DNA of 30,583 nt from Verrucomicrobiales bacterium. Lineage in GTDB: Bacteria; Verrucomicrobiota; Verrucomicrobiia; Verrucomicrobiales; Akkermansiaceae. The notes under the pieces were generated by a model. The model did not search any database and was not told where the DNA came from. It saw only the letters and a program-made list of their open reading frames with translations. This document shows, piece after piece, positions 23,601 through 30,005 of the stretch. How positions within the stretch are numbered: the first letter of the stretch is position 1; every line of letters starts with the position of its first letter. The stretch lies in assembly GCA_002729295.1 (NCBI GenBank), contig PBTU01000164.1, forward strand, positions 1 to 30,583. The letters run 5' to 3'. The translations under genes were made by a program, and so were the position numbers.

Positions 23601-23716
23601 GTGAGAGATTGGCTGGATAAATCGTCAAGTTTTTGAGCCTGAACCGGAGCCAGAAGAGCTCCGAATACTAAAAGCATCATTGCTACGATGCGGCGGGATG
23701 TCGGTAGTGCATTCAT
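20681..23716 (-). CDS. Large secreted tetratricopeptide-repeat protein (1011 residues)
   Basis: I start this at the ATG at 23716, which gives a signal peptide (basic SRRIVAMM, hydrophobic core, VQAQ cleavage near residue 28). The frame runs 41 codons further up through a hairpin and is probably not translated there. Nearly all of the mature protein consists of helical TPR-like repeats, for example GEWDKARALLKRATDAFD, LFDEAAKSFEKCYKKY, EKWDEAIKMYKKFLQ, and near the C-terminus KDEAIKYLQRVFDDAEEKSQ and KDFAGAIAKSRLYLE. There are no enzymatic motifs. Its place just behind exbB-exbD-exbD suggests a periplasmic scaffold that couples the proton-driven complex to an outer-membrane or envelope partner, much as TPR proteins accompany ExbBD in other PVC and Bacteroidota genomes. 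That role is inference. Confidence 0.82.
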   Translation of the reverse strand: MNALPTSRRIVAMMLLVFGALLAPVQAQKLDDLSSQSLTAMRAGEWDKARALLKRATDAFDNRAPTLIGPRFGWFWYHQGYCELKLRLFDEAAKSFEKCYKKYANNSGLGDKVQSVNLYHTKSLLMWGHAAKGAEKWDEAIKMYKKFLQERDPGRDKYERGVFYINMAVCNFKLRKIGEGGKYLETAIKNKMTFPTPNKGIMTAFHSMVEAVIDKKDEKSLLEFIAKNRGHIKLEPFEAYEFAPLFMKLAQDAKAAEMMNSTFELYALVPSTVGAIDDVKARLDSVATYPRTIKDGSKVINKKTLETDLESLKDADTSGKMNEVYAFLNTAVMHEDEGNVRGAFAVYEQLELYYPNAKVYKDKKVVAAREKNLYHLVRTSSIIGEVLTTEFYGSRFLKDFPKSEHVEEVRRMMLTSLFWQGEYEKCIEVASKMIDNLAKPSEQHDICLFVLGGSYHYTAQFVEAQPLLDLHVKTYGDKDTKQHRRQAVLYFQASNLSRLQYFTKSAALLDVFLEKYPQPGSNPYYPFALFDRANCHYAESELEPALVLVSRVENEFPGVEIMEMNFNLKGNILEGTEQADLAEGYYKKALEMAERKQNEMVAGEALFYLVNVIGMAKVDNKPGPRVEESVPYYNKFWEDYGSNSPYKVKVAVAGLPGMRVAGKFDEALERLQGVIADLASVPGAPDLEAAVGSYTEAYLETHTPEELKDHYYNFPRIKSSDMAARALLRVAIIGVFEEVNQDAVQKKDASREASSRAMVKVLFNELKNDFDLKDLSNYILVRVGEFIRKKSATPLEARPYYEQALSRDGDQSYKFPALFGVADILGRGTNSQKDEAIKYLQRVFDDAEEKSQKEDALMRMVTVLYDKKDFAGAIAKSRLYLETDGFRNSRGEARFLLAQAYDGNGQTEDARVNFGLLWGSNLGLIRVSAPSIKRWLELTWDRNGDNPKVGKSDRQLAYEKGWKYVDMTRRLIPKMNEDEVKIWKSVELLIQGYEDSSETVSMEEINKRKGE

Positions 23717-23803
23717 ACGGTGTGTGATCGGTTGGAGGTATGTAATTTTCAGAAAAGGAAGGCTGAGAGCGGAAATGCTCATCAACCCTCCGGTTAATTT
23801 TGA

Positions 23804-23843
23804 AACCATGAAGGGATCAAAATTCTTAGATCCCTTCATGGTT
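23804..23843 (-). terminator. Perfect 15-bp inverted repeat between exbD and the TPR gene (terminator or attenuator)
   Basis: AACCATGAAGGGATC at 23804-23818 and its exact complement GATCCCTTCATGGTT at 23829-23843 form a 15-bp stem with a 10-base loop. It lies 20 bases after the second exbD stop and 88 bases before the TPR start. On the minus strand it is followed by TTCAAAATT, a weak T-rich tail. I read it as a partial terminator that could lower expression of the TPR genes relative to exbBD; a bidirectional terminator or an RNA-stabilising hairpin is also possible. Confidence 0.65.
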
Positions 23844-23863
23844 ATTTTGACAGTTCGGGCCGA

Positions 23864-24340
23864 CTAGTTCCGGTCGGTATCATCGAGAATATCCGTGAAG
23901 GTCACCGTGGTGATTTCAGTCCGATTCAGGGCGTTGAGAATATCGATCAGGCGCTGCTGCTCGGATTCCCCGTCCACCTTGATCTGAACGATCGGCTTGG
24001 TCGCGGCATTATCTGCGATTGATTTGTATATCTCTAGGCGCTCAACTAAAACCGGCAGCGTCCGGACATCGGGATCTTGCTCGACGACCTCTTCAGGTCC
24101 GTCGGTCTTGATGGAAATCACTCCATTGGATAGCAGAGTGATCAACATTGGCGTGATCGTCGGAGGAGTATCGGACGGCATACTGGAAGGCATGGCCATA
24201 TCAAGCTCTTGCTCTTTCTTAACGATCTGGGTCGTAACCAAGAAGTAGATGAGGAGAAGGAAACAAACGTCAATCAATGACGAGATATCTAAACCCGGTT
24301 CATCATCCTCGGGTCGTTGCATTTTTTTGTGGCGGGCCAT
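23864..24340 (-). CDS. exbD: ExbD/TolR biopolymer transport protein, distal copy
   Basis: The product has 158 residues: a short cytoplasmic N-terminus, one membrane helix (about 21-37) and a periplasmic domain. The helix keeps the proton-carrying aspartate, Asp24, in LDISSLIDVCFLLLIYFLV, equivalent to Asp25 of E. coli ExbD. The periplasmic part contains the family pattern PIVQIKVDGESEQQRLIDILNAL, close to the C-terminus. A longer linker with PPTITPMLITLL precedes it. The gene lies 24 bases behind a second exbD gene. The two copies differ markedly in their periplasmic domains, which suggests a heteromeric ExbD pair rather than recent duplication. It works with the upstream ExbB to convert proton flow into mechanical work at the inner membrane. 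Confidence 0.9.
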   Translation of the reverse strand: MARHKKMQRPEDDEPGLDISSLIDVCFLLLIYFLVTTQIVKKEQELDMAMPSSMPSDTPPTITPMLITLLSNGVISIKTDGPEEVVEQDPDVRTLPVLVERLEIYKSIADNAATKPIVQIKVDGESEQQRLIDILNALNRTEITTVTFTDILDDTDRN

Positions 24341-24364
24341 TTGAAAAAAATTGGTGCGGTTGGA

Positions 24365-24814
24365 TTACTCTTTCTTGAAGGCCCCAAAGGCAACTTGGTT
24401 CACCCCAGCAGCAGCGCCCGAGCGAATCACCTGACGACAGTATTTAAATTCAGCGGTGGAGTCACCCCGGATGTGCAGCACTGGAGTGATCCCCCGGCCA
24501 TCAATAATGTCCTTTTCCTTTTTGATGTAATCAATGAGATCTTCTTTGGTATCGAATCGAGTGATGGTATCCTCGGCATAAAAATCGCCACTGTTGTGGA
24601 TATTGACAACAATCTTACCGTGCTTCGACTTCGCAGTCTTAGCTGCATCCGCAATCGGTGGTTTCAGGCGCGGATCGATTTTAATCGTCTTGGGATTGGA
24701 CACGACAAGAAAGAAGAGGAGCAAGAGGAAAACCATGTCGATCATGGGCGACATGTCCATTTTTGCCTCTTCGCCATCGTCGGCGTTTGCTGCACGTAGT
24801 CTCTGGGTAGCCAT
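24365..24814 (-). CDS. exbD: ExbD/TolR biopolymer transport protein, proximal copy
   Basis: The product has 149 residues. The membrane helix MDMSPMIDMVFLLLLFFLVV contains Asp26, the conserved proton-path residue. The periplasmic domain includes KIVVNIHNSGDFYAED, a central helix DLIDYIKKEKD and TPVLHIRGDSTAEFKYCRQVI, which is the usual ExbD beta-alpha fold. It follows exbB by 62 bases and precedes the second exbD. Together the three genes give a full motor set with two ExbD types. No tonB, TonB-dependent receptor, tolA or pal is adjacent, so the partner it energises is not evident from the window. Confidence 0.9.
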   Translation of the reverse strand: MATQRLRAANADDGEEAKMDMSPMIDMVFLLLLFFLVVSNPKTIKIDPRLKPPIADAAKTAKSKHGKIVVNIHNSGDFYAEDTITRFDTKEDLIDYIKKEKDIIDGRGITPVLHIRGDSTAEFKYCRQVIRSGAAAGVNQVAFGAFKKE

Positions 24815-24876
24815 CGTTCTTCGATTTTGAGCAGGTAAAGGAACGAGGAAGAATAATCCTCCCCGTCATGACTGGA

Positions 24877-25662
24877 TTAGACAGCGATTCCCTCTGGAAT
24901 GCGGGCGAGGTGCGCATCAGCATTCACAGTCTGGATGGAAGCGTTGATAAGATTCTCAGCAGTGCCGTGACAATCTGCGACAAGACTGTTGAAGCGGTTC
25001 TTGAAGAAGAAGTAGGCAAAGAGTGAGAGAATGGCGACAACCAGTCCCCACATCGTAGTGAGAAGGGCCACCGAAATTGATCCGGCAAGTGCACTTGGGT
25101 CGGCACTGGCATTGTCAGCCAAGGTTCCGAAGGCCGCGATCATACCGAAAACGGTTCCGAAGAGACCGAGCATGGGAGCAGCCTGGGCAACGAGAGAGAG
25201 AAGGTTGATGAAGGTCATCTGCTTACGGGTCTCGTTAATCGAGAAGTCTGCGATGGCGTCCTCAACATGGTCACGACCGAGATCCTCGGGGTGGGTCGCA
25301 TCAATGTTGGGGAGCGAATAAGCCATCATCCGCCCCAAGTAACTTGGGTGGGAAGCAGAAAGCTCGATGGCCGAACGCACACGACAACTCGTCATGTGCT
25401 CAAGAAGGGCTCCTTTGAGATCGTCGGGACCGAACTTGGCTTTGGTAAGATTCATAAAGTTGAACACGGTCAGGCTGATCAGCGAAAGCAGACCGACGGC
25501 CACGATGAAAATTGTAAGGGGTCCTCCGTCGAGAAGGTAACTATCCAGAGCGGATTTCTTTTTGGCCGCTTCCTGCGCCATGGCTGGAGCAACGGTGAGA
25601 AGAGTGAGGGCTGAGCCAACAATCCATCCTTTGGCATTTCGTAGTGTAGAGTTACAGGTCAT
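24877..25662 (-). CDS. exbB: MotA/TolQ/ExbB proton-channel family protein
   Basis: The product has 261 residues. It begins with a cleavable-type signal sequence (GSALTLLTVAPAMAQ, residues about 16-30), as in many ExbB proteins of the PVC and Bacteroidota groups. Helix 1 is PLTIFIVAVGLLSLISLTVF (about 47-66). A cytoplasmic loop follows, then helix 2 around LLSLVAQAAPMLGLFGTVFGMIAAF and helix 3 around ALAGSISVALLTTMWGLVVAILSLFAYFFF. The APMLGLFGTVFGM stretch is the family signature. It is the first gene of the exbB-exbD-exbD-TPR-TPR cluster. A TAAAAT box on the minus strand near 25740 could be a -10 element, but no good -35 is visible. Inner membrane. Confidence 0.93.
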   Translation of the reverse strand: MTCNSTLRNAKGWIVGSALTLLTVAPAMAQEAAKKKSALDSYLLDGGPLTIFIVAVGLLSLISLTVFNFMNLTKAKFGPDDLKGALLEHMTSCRVRSAIELSASHPSYLGRMMAYSLPNIDATHPEDLGRDHVEDAIADFSINETRKQMTFINLLSLVAQAAPMLGLFGTVFGMIAAFGTLADNASADPSALAGSISVALLTTMWGLVVAILSLFAYFFFKNRFNSLVADCHGTAENLINASIQTVNADAHLARIPEGIAV

Positions 25663-25812
25663 GATCTTTTGGTGTACGTTTCGTGTAAGCGAAGCTGCAT
25701 TCTCAAAAGAGTCTCCCCTGAGTAAAGGAAGATTTCCCGATTTTAGCGATCTTCTTCAAAAAATACCGCCCACGGACCAACGAGCAGAAAAAAATATCTT
25801 AGAGAAATGAGC

Positions 25813-26463
25813 TTACTTTCTCGTTTTGACCGGATTTCTGCGCTTCGGAAACATCGTTTTGCAGATCTCACAAATCGTTCCGTCGCATCCTCTCGCCGAA
25901 CAATATTCCCTCCCGTAAAAGATAATCTGAAGATGGAGCTTACTCCAGGAATCCCTTGGAAAAAGGGTTTTTAGGTCCTCTTCGGTCTTTTTGACATTCG
26001 CTCCATTGGTCAATTTCCACCGCTGGGCGAGGCGATGAATGTGGGTATCAACTGCGAATGCTGGATGTCCGAAGGCCTGGGACATCACCACCGAGGCAGT
26101 CTTGTGCCCCACCCCGGGAAGGGCCTCAAGATCCTCAAAATTGGCCGGCACTTCCCCTCCATGTTTTTTGACTAAAATTTCAGAAAGATCGCGAATCGCG
26201 GTCGCTTTTCGGGGTGCCAAGCCACACGGACGCACAATGGCATCGATTTCCGCCACCGAAAGCCGCCTCATTACCTCAGCATTATCTGCCCTTGCAAAGA
26301 GGGCCGGAGTAACCAAATTGACTCGGACGTCGGTGCACTGAGCCGACAATAAAACGGCTATCAGGAGGGTAAACGAATTGGAATGATCGAGAGGAACGGG
26401 TGTCACGGGATAGAGCTCTTCCAGACGACGGAGAACGTAGGCAGCGCGTTCCTTTTTCAGCAT
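25813..26463 (-). CDS. nth: Endonuclease III, DNA glycosylase/AP lyase
   Basis: The product has 216 residues and belongs to the helix-hairpin-helix base-excision repair enzymes that remove oxidised pyrimidines. It has LLSAQCTD (38-45), the hairpin LPGVGHKTA with catalytic Lys121, and VDTHI with catalytic Asp139. Sequence and length match Nth. The C-terminal iron-sulfur region is unusual: cysteines 188, 193, 198 and 201 give C-x4-C-x4-C-x2-C instead of the standard C-x6-C-x2-C-x5-C, so cluster binding may be altered or lost. It is on the same strand as exbB, 150 bases upstream of it, and is probably transcribed separately. Cytoplasmic. Confidence 0.92.
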   Translation of the reverse strand: MLKKERAAYVLRRLEELYPVTPVPLDHSNSFTLLIAVLLSAQCTDVRVNLVTPALFARADNAEVMRRLSVAEIDAIVRPCGLAPRKATAIRDLSEILVKKHGGEVPANFEDLEALPGVGHKTASVVMSQAFGHPAFAVDTHIHRLAQRWKLTNGANVKKTEEDLKTLFPRDSWSKLHLQIIFYGREYCSARGCDGTICEICKTMFPKRRNPVKTRK

Positions 26464-26501
26464 GTCCTTTTGATGCCGGATATCCTTCCTAACAAAAGCA
26501 C

Positions 26502-26533
26502 AAAAAAGCGGCTTTGTATTTCACGAAACCGCT
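26502..26533 (-). terminator. Intrinsic terminator after the 3D-domain lipoprotein gene
   Basis: On the minus strand, AGCGGTTT pairs with AAGCCGCT (one G-U) at 26526-26533 and 26507-26514, with an 11-base loop, and a run of T residues follows (26502-26506). It lies 24 bases after the stop of the 3D-domain gene and just upstream of nth. Confidence 0.8.
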
Positions 26534-26557
26534 CGAAATCCGGATTGAGATAGCCTT

Positions 26558-27223
26558 CTAGTTTTTGGCTACCTTCCCGCTCTCCACCTTGGCTTTGGCC
26601 GCGTAATACATCCTGCGGGTGTGATTGTATCTCGTCCGACCCTTGAGGACATTAAGGGTCCTCTCCCAATCACCCCACTGAATCACCGTGATTTCAGCTT
26701 TGCGAGTCCCCCACTTTTTCATAGTGCTTAGTGTTGGATGGTAAATATCGATGGTGTTCGTTCCCACGAGAGCCGAACCATAGTCATCTACGATATAAGT
26801 GTGAGGTAGTCCTTTGATCTTAAATTTTGTTCCGACGGGATACTTGGACCAGTCAGCAGCAGCACTGCGCACTGTTCCATATTTAAGGTTGGTTCCCAGG
26901 GCGTTCTTTTTCCCGGGTGCTCCGGGCTCGTTCTCCATGTGAGAGTAGGCGGTCGTCCGCACCACACGACGGCGTTCCTTGTAGCTATAGCTCGGCGTTC
27001 CATACTTGTCTTTGGGAAGCTTGCTGCTCTTATTGACCGCAATTTCGCACACCGGAGCGGGATGGAATCCGTTAGGACTCTTACTCGAACTGCTTTTCGC
27101 AGCGACTCTCGCGAATATCGAGCTCTTGATACTATGAATCCCGTCTACTTTGGCGGTAATGAACTCACTACAGCTGGAAAGAATGAGGGCGGAAAAAAGG
27201 GAGAGCATTGGTAGCTTTATCAT
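26558..27223 (-). CDS. 3D-domain (MltA C-terminal-like) lipoprotein
   Basis: With the ATG at 27223 the product has 221 residues and begins with a lipoprotein signal (MIKLPMLSLFSALILSSC, lipobox LSSC, Cys18). An ATG at 27208 is a close alternative; the frame from 27349 would bury the signal and is less likely. The 3D domain lies at about 88-183: RTTAYSH, then PVGTKFKIKG and VDDYGSALVGTNTIDIY with the three conserved aspartates 146, 147 and 159 that name the domain. This double-psi barrel fold occurs in MltA lytic transglycosylases and in YuiC/Rpf-type muralytic proteins. I infer a peptidoglycan-active lipoprotein of the envelope. The C-terminal tail is basic. It is followed by a good terminator. 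Confidence 0.82.
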   Translation of the reverse strand: MIKLPMLSLFSALILSSCSEFITAKVDGIHSIKSSIFARVAAKSSSSKSPNGFHPAPVCEIAVNKSSKLPKDKYGTPSYSYKERRRVVRTTAYSHMENEPGAPGKKNALGTNLKYGTVRSAAADWSKYPVGTKFKIKGLPHTYIVDDYGSALVGTNTIDIYHPTLSTMKKWGTRKAEITVIQWGDWERTLNVLKGRTRYNHTRRMYYAAKAKVESGKVAKN

Positions 27224-27512
27224 GGGTTGTGGCAGCAGGTGTTTCCTGCGCAGCGGCTGCATGCCTTGCGACGCCTTATCTGTCGAGTAATTCCTGGCAA
27301 TTTTCAACCGAATTTTATTCACAAAATCAAAAAGATTCAACCCGCTCATTATCAGCTTTTAAGGCGCCTTATCGTCGCGTCCGAAAATGAGACCGGTCGG
27401 CCCAAAGCGATCTTTGTTTGAGCCTCGACAATTCCCTTCGTCAACAAGGACAAAACCTTCACAGACCGCTTCTGCCAATTTGGGAGATTTTTCAGGCGTA
27501 TTGTAAGAGAGC

Positions 27513-29024
27513 TTAATTCTGCTTCCGCTTTTTCGGTGCCTTTTTACCAGATTTCGGAGGGGTCAACCCATCTTTGGGTTGATTCCAGAGACGATAGGGA
27601 TCGTTATTTTTCCTCATCTCAGCCAACAGGAGAGCCTCCATTTCCTTCAATTTATCAGCATGGATTGGATCCTCCGCCAGATCAGTCAACTTGCCGTCCT
27701 TCTTCCCATGCTCGAAGATGTATTCGAAAGGATTTTCCTTTAAATTAAACAACTGCGTCTCGCGCACCTTGCCGTCCATGACGTCATACTTGATCAACTT
27801 CCAATCCCCCTTCTTAACACAACGCATCCCCGGCTTGGTGCCTCCGGAATAGGTGCCGTAGAGCACATCGCGCACGACGTCCTTCCTCCCTTCTAACACC
27901 GGACGAAAACTCACCCCTTCACTCGAAGCCGGAGCTTTTACTCCCGCAAAGTCACAAATGGTTGCCAGCACATCGAGAAGATACACATTACCCAAAGCCC
28001 TCGCGCCCGACTTAATCCCCGGCCCCTTCGCGATGAAGGGAACCTTCCAGGTATGCTCGTAGAGATTCTGTTTTCCTTGCAAGCCGTGACGCCCAATCGC
28101 CATCCCATGGTCCGCGGTATAGAAAATGTAGGTGTTTTCCAATTCCCCCATCTCATCGAGCTTCTTCAAAACACTCCCGATCTGTCGATCGATGTTTTCC
28201 GAGCAAGCAAACTCACGCCCCAATTCATTTCGAATCGTCCGCTCGTCACGCTTCTCCCAAACTCCTTTCACACTCACTTCGTCACGAAGATTAGGATGCC
28301 CATGATGGAACGGATGTTCTCCCAAATAATTTTCGGGAAGTTCCGGCTGTTTCGGATTCGCGGGCGGGAGTGAGTTTTTATCGGCGTGATTTACTGCGCC
28401 ATATTTCTTCAACAACTCAGGCGTACCATCACGCACGTCATGAGGATGCGAGAACCCAAAATAGATCAGGAATGGATCTTCGTCTTTCGAAGCCTCCCGC
28501 GCCGCTAAGTACTCAAGCACTTGCTTCCCATGCCAGGCACTCCCGGTCTCTGCGGTCCCGCCACGTTTCGTGGCATCGTGTCTCACCGTGAATTGCTTGT
28601 TCGCTCCTTCGTAGCTATTCCCCCGCTTGCAGGTCCGCATCGTATCGTAGCCGGCCTTATTAAAAACCGCCGCCATCGTATTAGCTTCCATTCCCTCGGG
28701 ACAAAACTTGCCTCCCACCAAATTCGCCGCATTCGGTAAATGCCACACCGTGCGACCACACATCACCATATGGCGCGATGGCGTGCAAACCGCCCCCGAA
28801 AACGAGCCCATATGGTGCGCCCCATCCAGCGTCGTTCCTCCCTCCGCCAGTTTGGAGAGCACCGGCGTATCGAGGATTGACTTGGGATTGTAGACCTTGA
28901 GATCCAGCGGCGACTGGTCGTCCGCGATAATGAAGAGAATATTGGGCCGTTTTTTCTCAGCAGCTTGCGAGAACAGAGAAAGCGACAAACCGACAAGAAG
29001 GCAGAGAGAAAATTTTGAACTCAT
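27513..29024 (-). CDS. S1-family sulfatase, secreted
   Basis: The product has 503 residues. A signal peptide (residues 1-22, ending SQAA) precedes KRPNILFIIADDQ with metal ligands Asp35-Asp36. The formylglycine motif is CTPSR at 80-84. YTADHG (302-307) gives Asp305-His306, and Lys318 lies in HGLQGKQN; all are standard S1 active-site elements. The size and the LFNLKENPFEY segment near the C-terminus match single-domain sulfatases, and a lysine-rich tail (SGKKAPKKRKQN) ends the protein. Unlike the two other sulfatases in this window it has no extra domain, and it lies away from the esterase island. Substrate unknown; a polysaccharide or sulfate ester is likely. No terminator is evident downstream. 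Confidence 0.9.
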   Translation of the reverse strand: MSSKFSLCLLVGLSLSLFSQAAEKKRPNILFIIADDQSPLDLKVYNPKSILDTPVLSKLAEGGTTLDGAHHMGSFSGAVCTPSRHMVMCGRTVWHLPNAANLVGGKFCPEGMEANTMAAVFNKAGYDTMRTCKRGNSYEGANKQFTVRHDATKRGGTAETGSAWHGKQVLEYLAAREASKDEDPFLIYFGFSHPHDVRDGTPELLKKYGAVNHADKNSLPPANPKQPELPENYLGEHPFHHGHPNLRDEVSVKGVWEKRDERTIRNELGREFACSENIDRQIGSVLKKLDEMGELENTYIFYTADHGMAIGRHGLQGKQNLYEHTWKVPFIAKGPGIKSGARALGNVYLLDVLATICDFAGVKAPASSEGVSFRPVLEGRKDVVRDVLYGTYSGGTKPGMRCVKKGDWKLIKYDVMDGKVRETQLFNLKENPFEYIFEHGKKDGKLTDLAEDPIHADKLKEMEALLLAEMRKNNDPYRLWNQPKDGLTPPKSGKKAPKKRKQN

Positions 29025-29451
29025 TAAGAAACCATCTCTACGACTTCCCTCGGGAGAGATCTATCGCTAAGTTCCTAAAATGACTCCTTATTCTCCTTCC
29101 TTCGTTTTCGGAGTCATCACCAGGTGAAAAATTAAAAACCGATCACGGCCGAGACAACAAAGACCAAGAGCACACCAAGTCGCTCACTTCCGTCAAAGAG
29201 AAGCCTGTATCACCATCGCACCTTTCAGAAGCTAAAAGCACCGGAGAACCTGCCAAACCCCACCACATCACCAGACAGTCTTCATCGAAAGTGGTAGCGC
29301 TCCAACACCGACAAAAGGGGCTTAAGGAACTTCGGGGTCGCAGCTTTGCAAGCGATATTTTTTCTTATGATTTTTTTACGAGACAACTCGAGAAAATGGG
29401 GTTGCTTCCGTCGTCCCTAAACTATGGACACTAAGAAACGAACAGAAGAAA
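29025..29451. other. Intergenic gap with a start-less open frame and an inverted repeat
   Basis: This 427-base gap lies between divergent genes. From 29084 to a TAA at 29432-29434 the plus strand stays open for 116 codons with codon choice not unlike real genes here. However, there is no ATG, GTG or TTG near the beginning; the first GTG would give only about 47 codons. The translation has a leucine-rich start, then charged residues, and I do not recognise it. An 8-bp inverted repeat (ATGACTCC at 29080-29087, GGAGTCAT at 29110-29117) lies at the left end. The right end carries an agaag Shine-Dalgarno sequence for the fasciclin gene. It may be a decayed small gene or plain regulatory spacer. 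Confidence 0.3.
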
Positions 29452-29943
29452 ATGAAATTAATTACAAGCATCGCTACCGCCATCGCCCTCCTCGCACCTC
29501 TCACTGCCCAAGCAGAGAAAAATTCGAAAGCCGCTCCGACCATCGTCGGCATCGCCGCCGGCAATGAGAACTTCACGACCCTTGTCGCCGCAGCTAAGGC
29601 CGCCGGACTCGTTGAAACCCTTTCAGGTGAAGGCCCCTTCACCGTCTTCGCCCCCACCGACGAAGCTTTCAAAAAACTCCCTGCCGGAACCGTGGAGTCT
29701 CTCCTCAAGCCGGAGAACAAGGACAAGTTGGCAGCGGTCCTCACATACCATGTTGTTTCTGGAAAGGTGATGGCCGCTGACGTCAAGCCTGGTAAAGTCA
29801 CCACCGTTCAGGGAAGTAAGGCCACCATCAAGATTACTGACGGAAAAGTCACAATCGACGGAGCCAACGTTGTCAAAACCGACATTGAGGGTAGCAACGG
29901 AGTCATCCACGTCATCGACGCAGTTATCCTTCCAAAAGGCTAA
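29452..29943 (+). CDS. Secreted fasciclin (FAS1) domain protein
   Basis: The product has 163 residues. The signal peptide spans residues 1-21 (ALLAPLTAQA). A single FAS1 domain fills the rest, with the H1 motif FTVFAPTDEAF (about 63-73), YHVVSGKV in the middle and the H2 motif GVIHVIDAVILP at the end. FAS1 domains mediate adhesion or protein-protein contact at the cell surface in many bacteria and eukaryotes; no enzyme function is known. The start is supported by a purine-rich ribosome-binding site (cagaagaaa) directly upstream and by the fit of the signal peptide. The gene stands alone, with its own terminator 26 bases after the stop. I infer an exported, possibly matrix- or surface-associated protein. 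Confidence 0.93.
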   Translation: MKLITSIATAIALLAPLTAQAEKNSKAAPTIVGIAAGNENFTTLVAAAKAAGLVETLSGEGPFTVFAPTDEAFKKLPAGTVESLLKPENKDKLAAVLTYHVVSGKVMAADVKPGKVTTVQGSKATIKITDGKVTIDGANVVKTDIEGSNGVIHVIDAVILPKG

Positions 29944-29969
29944 ACAGGCGACTTGTCGACTTGCCTACC

Positions 29970-29997
29970 AGCGGGCATCCTTCCGGGGCTGCCCGTT
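29970..29997 (+). terminator. Intrinsic terminator after the fasciclin gene
   Basis: AGCGGGCA (29970-29977) pairs with TGCCCGTT (29990-29997), allowing one G-U pair, around a 12-base loop, and is followed by ttcaatt. It is placed just after the fasciclin stop and just before the next start at 30006. Confidence 0.75.
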
Positions 29998-30005
29998 TTC
30001 AATTC

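Noticed and set aside
23717..23839. 41-codon N-terminal extension of the large TPR gene
   Set aside because: It would start inside the 15-bp hairpin and place a long segment before an otherwise normal signal peptide at 23716.
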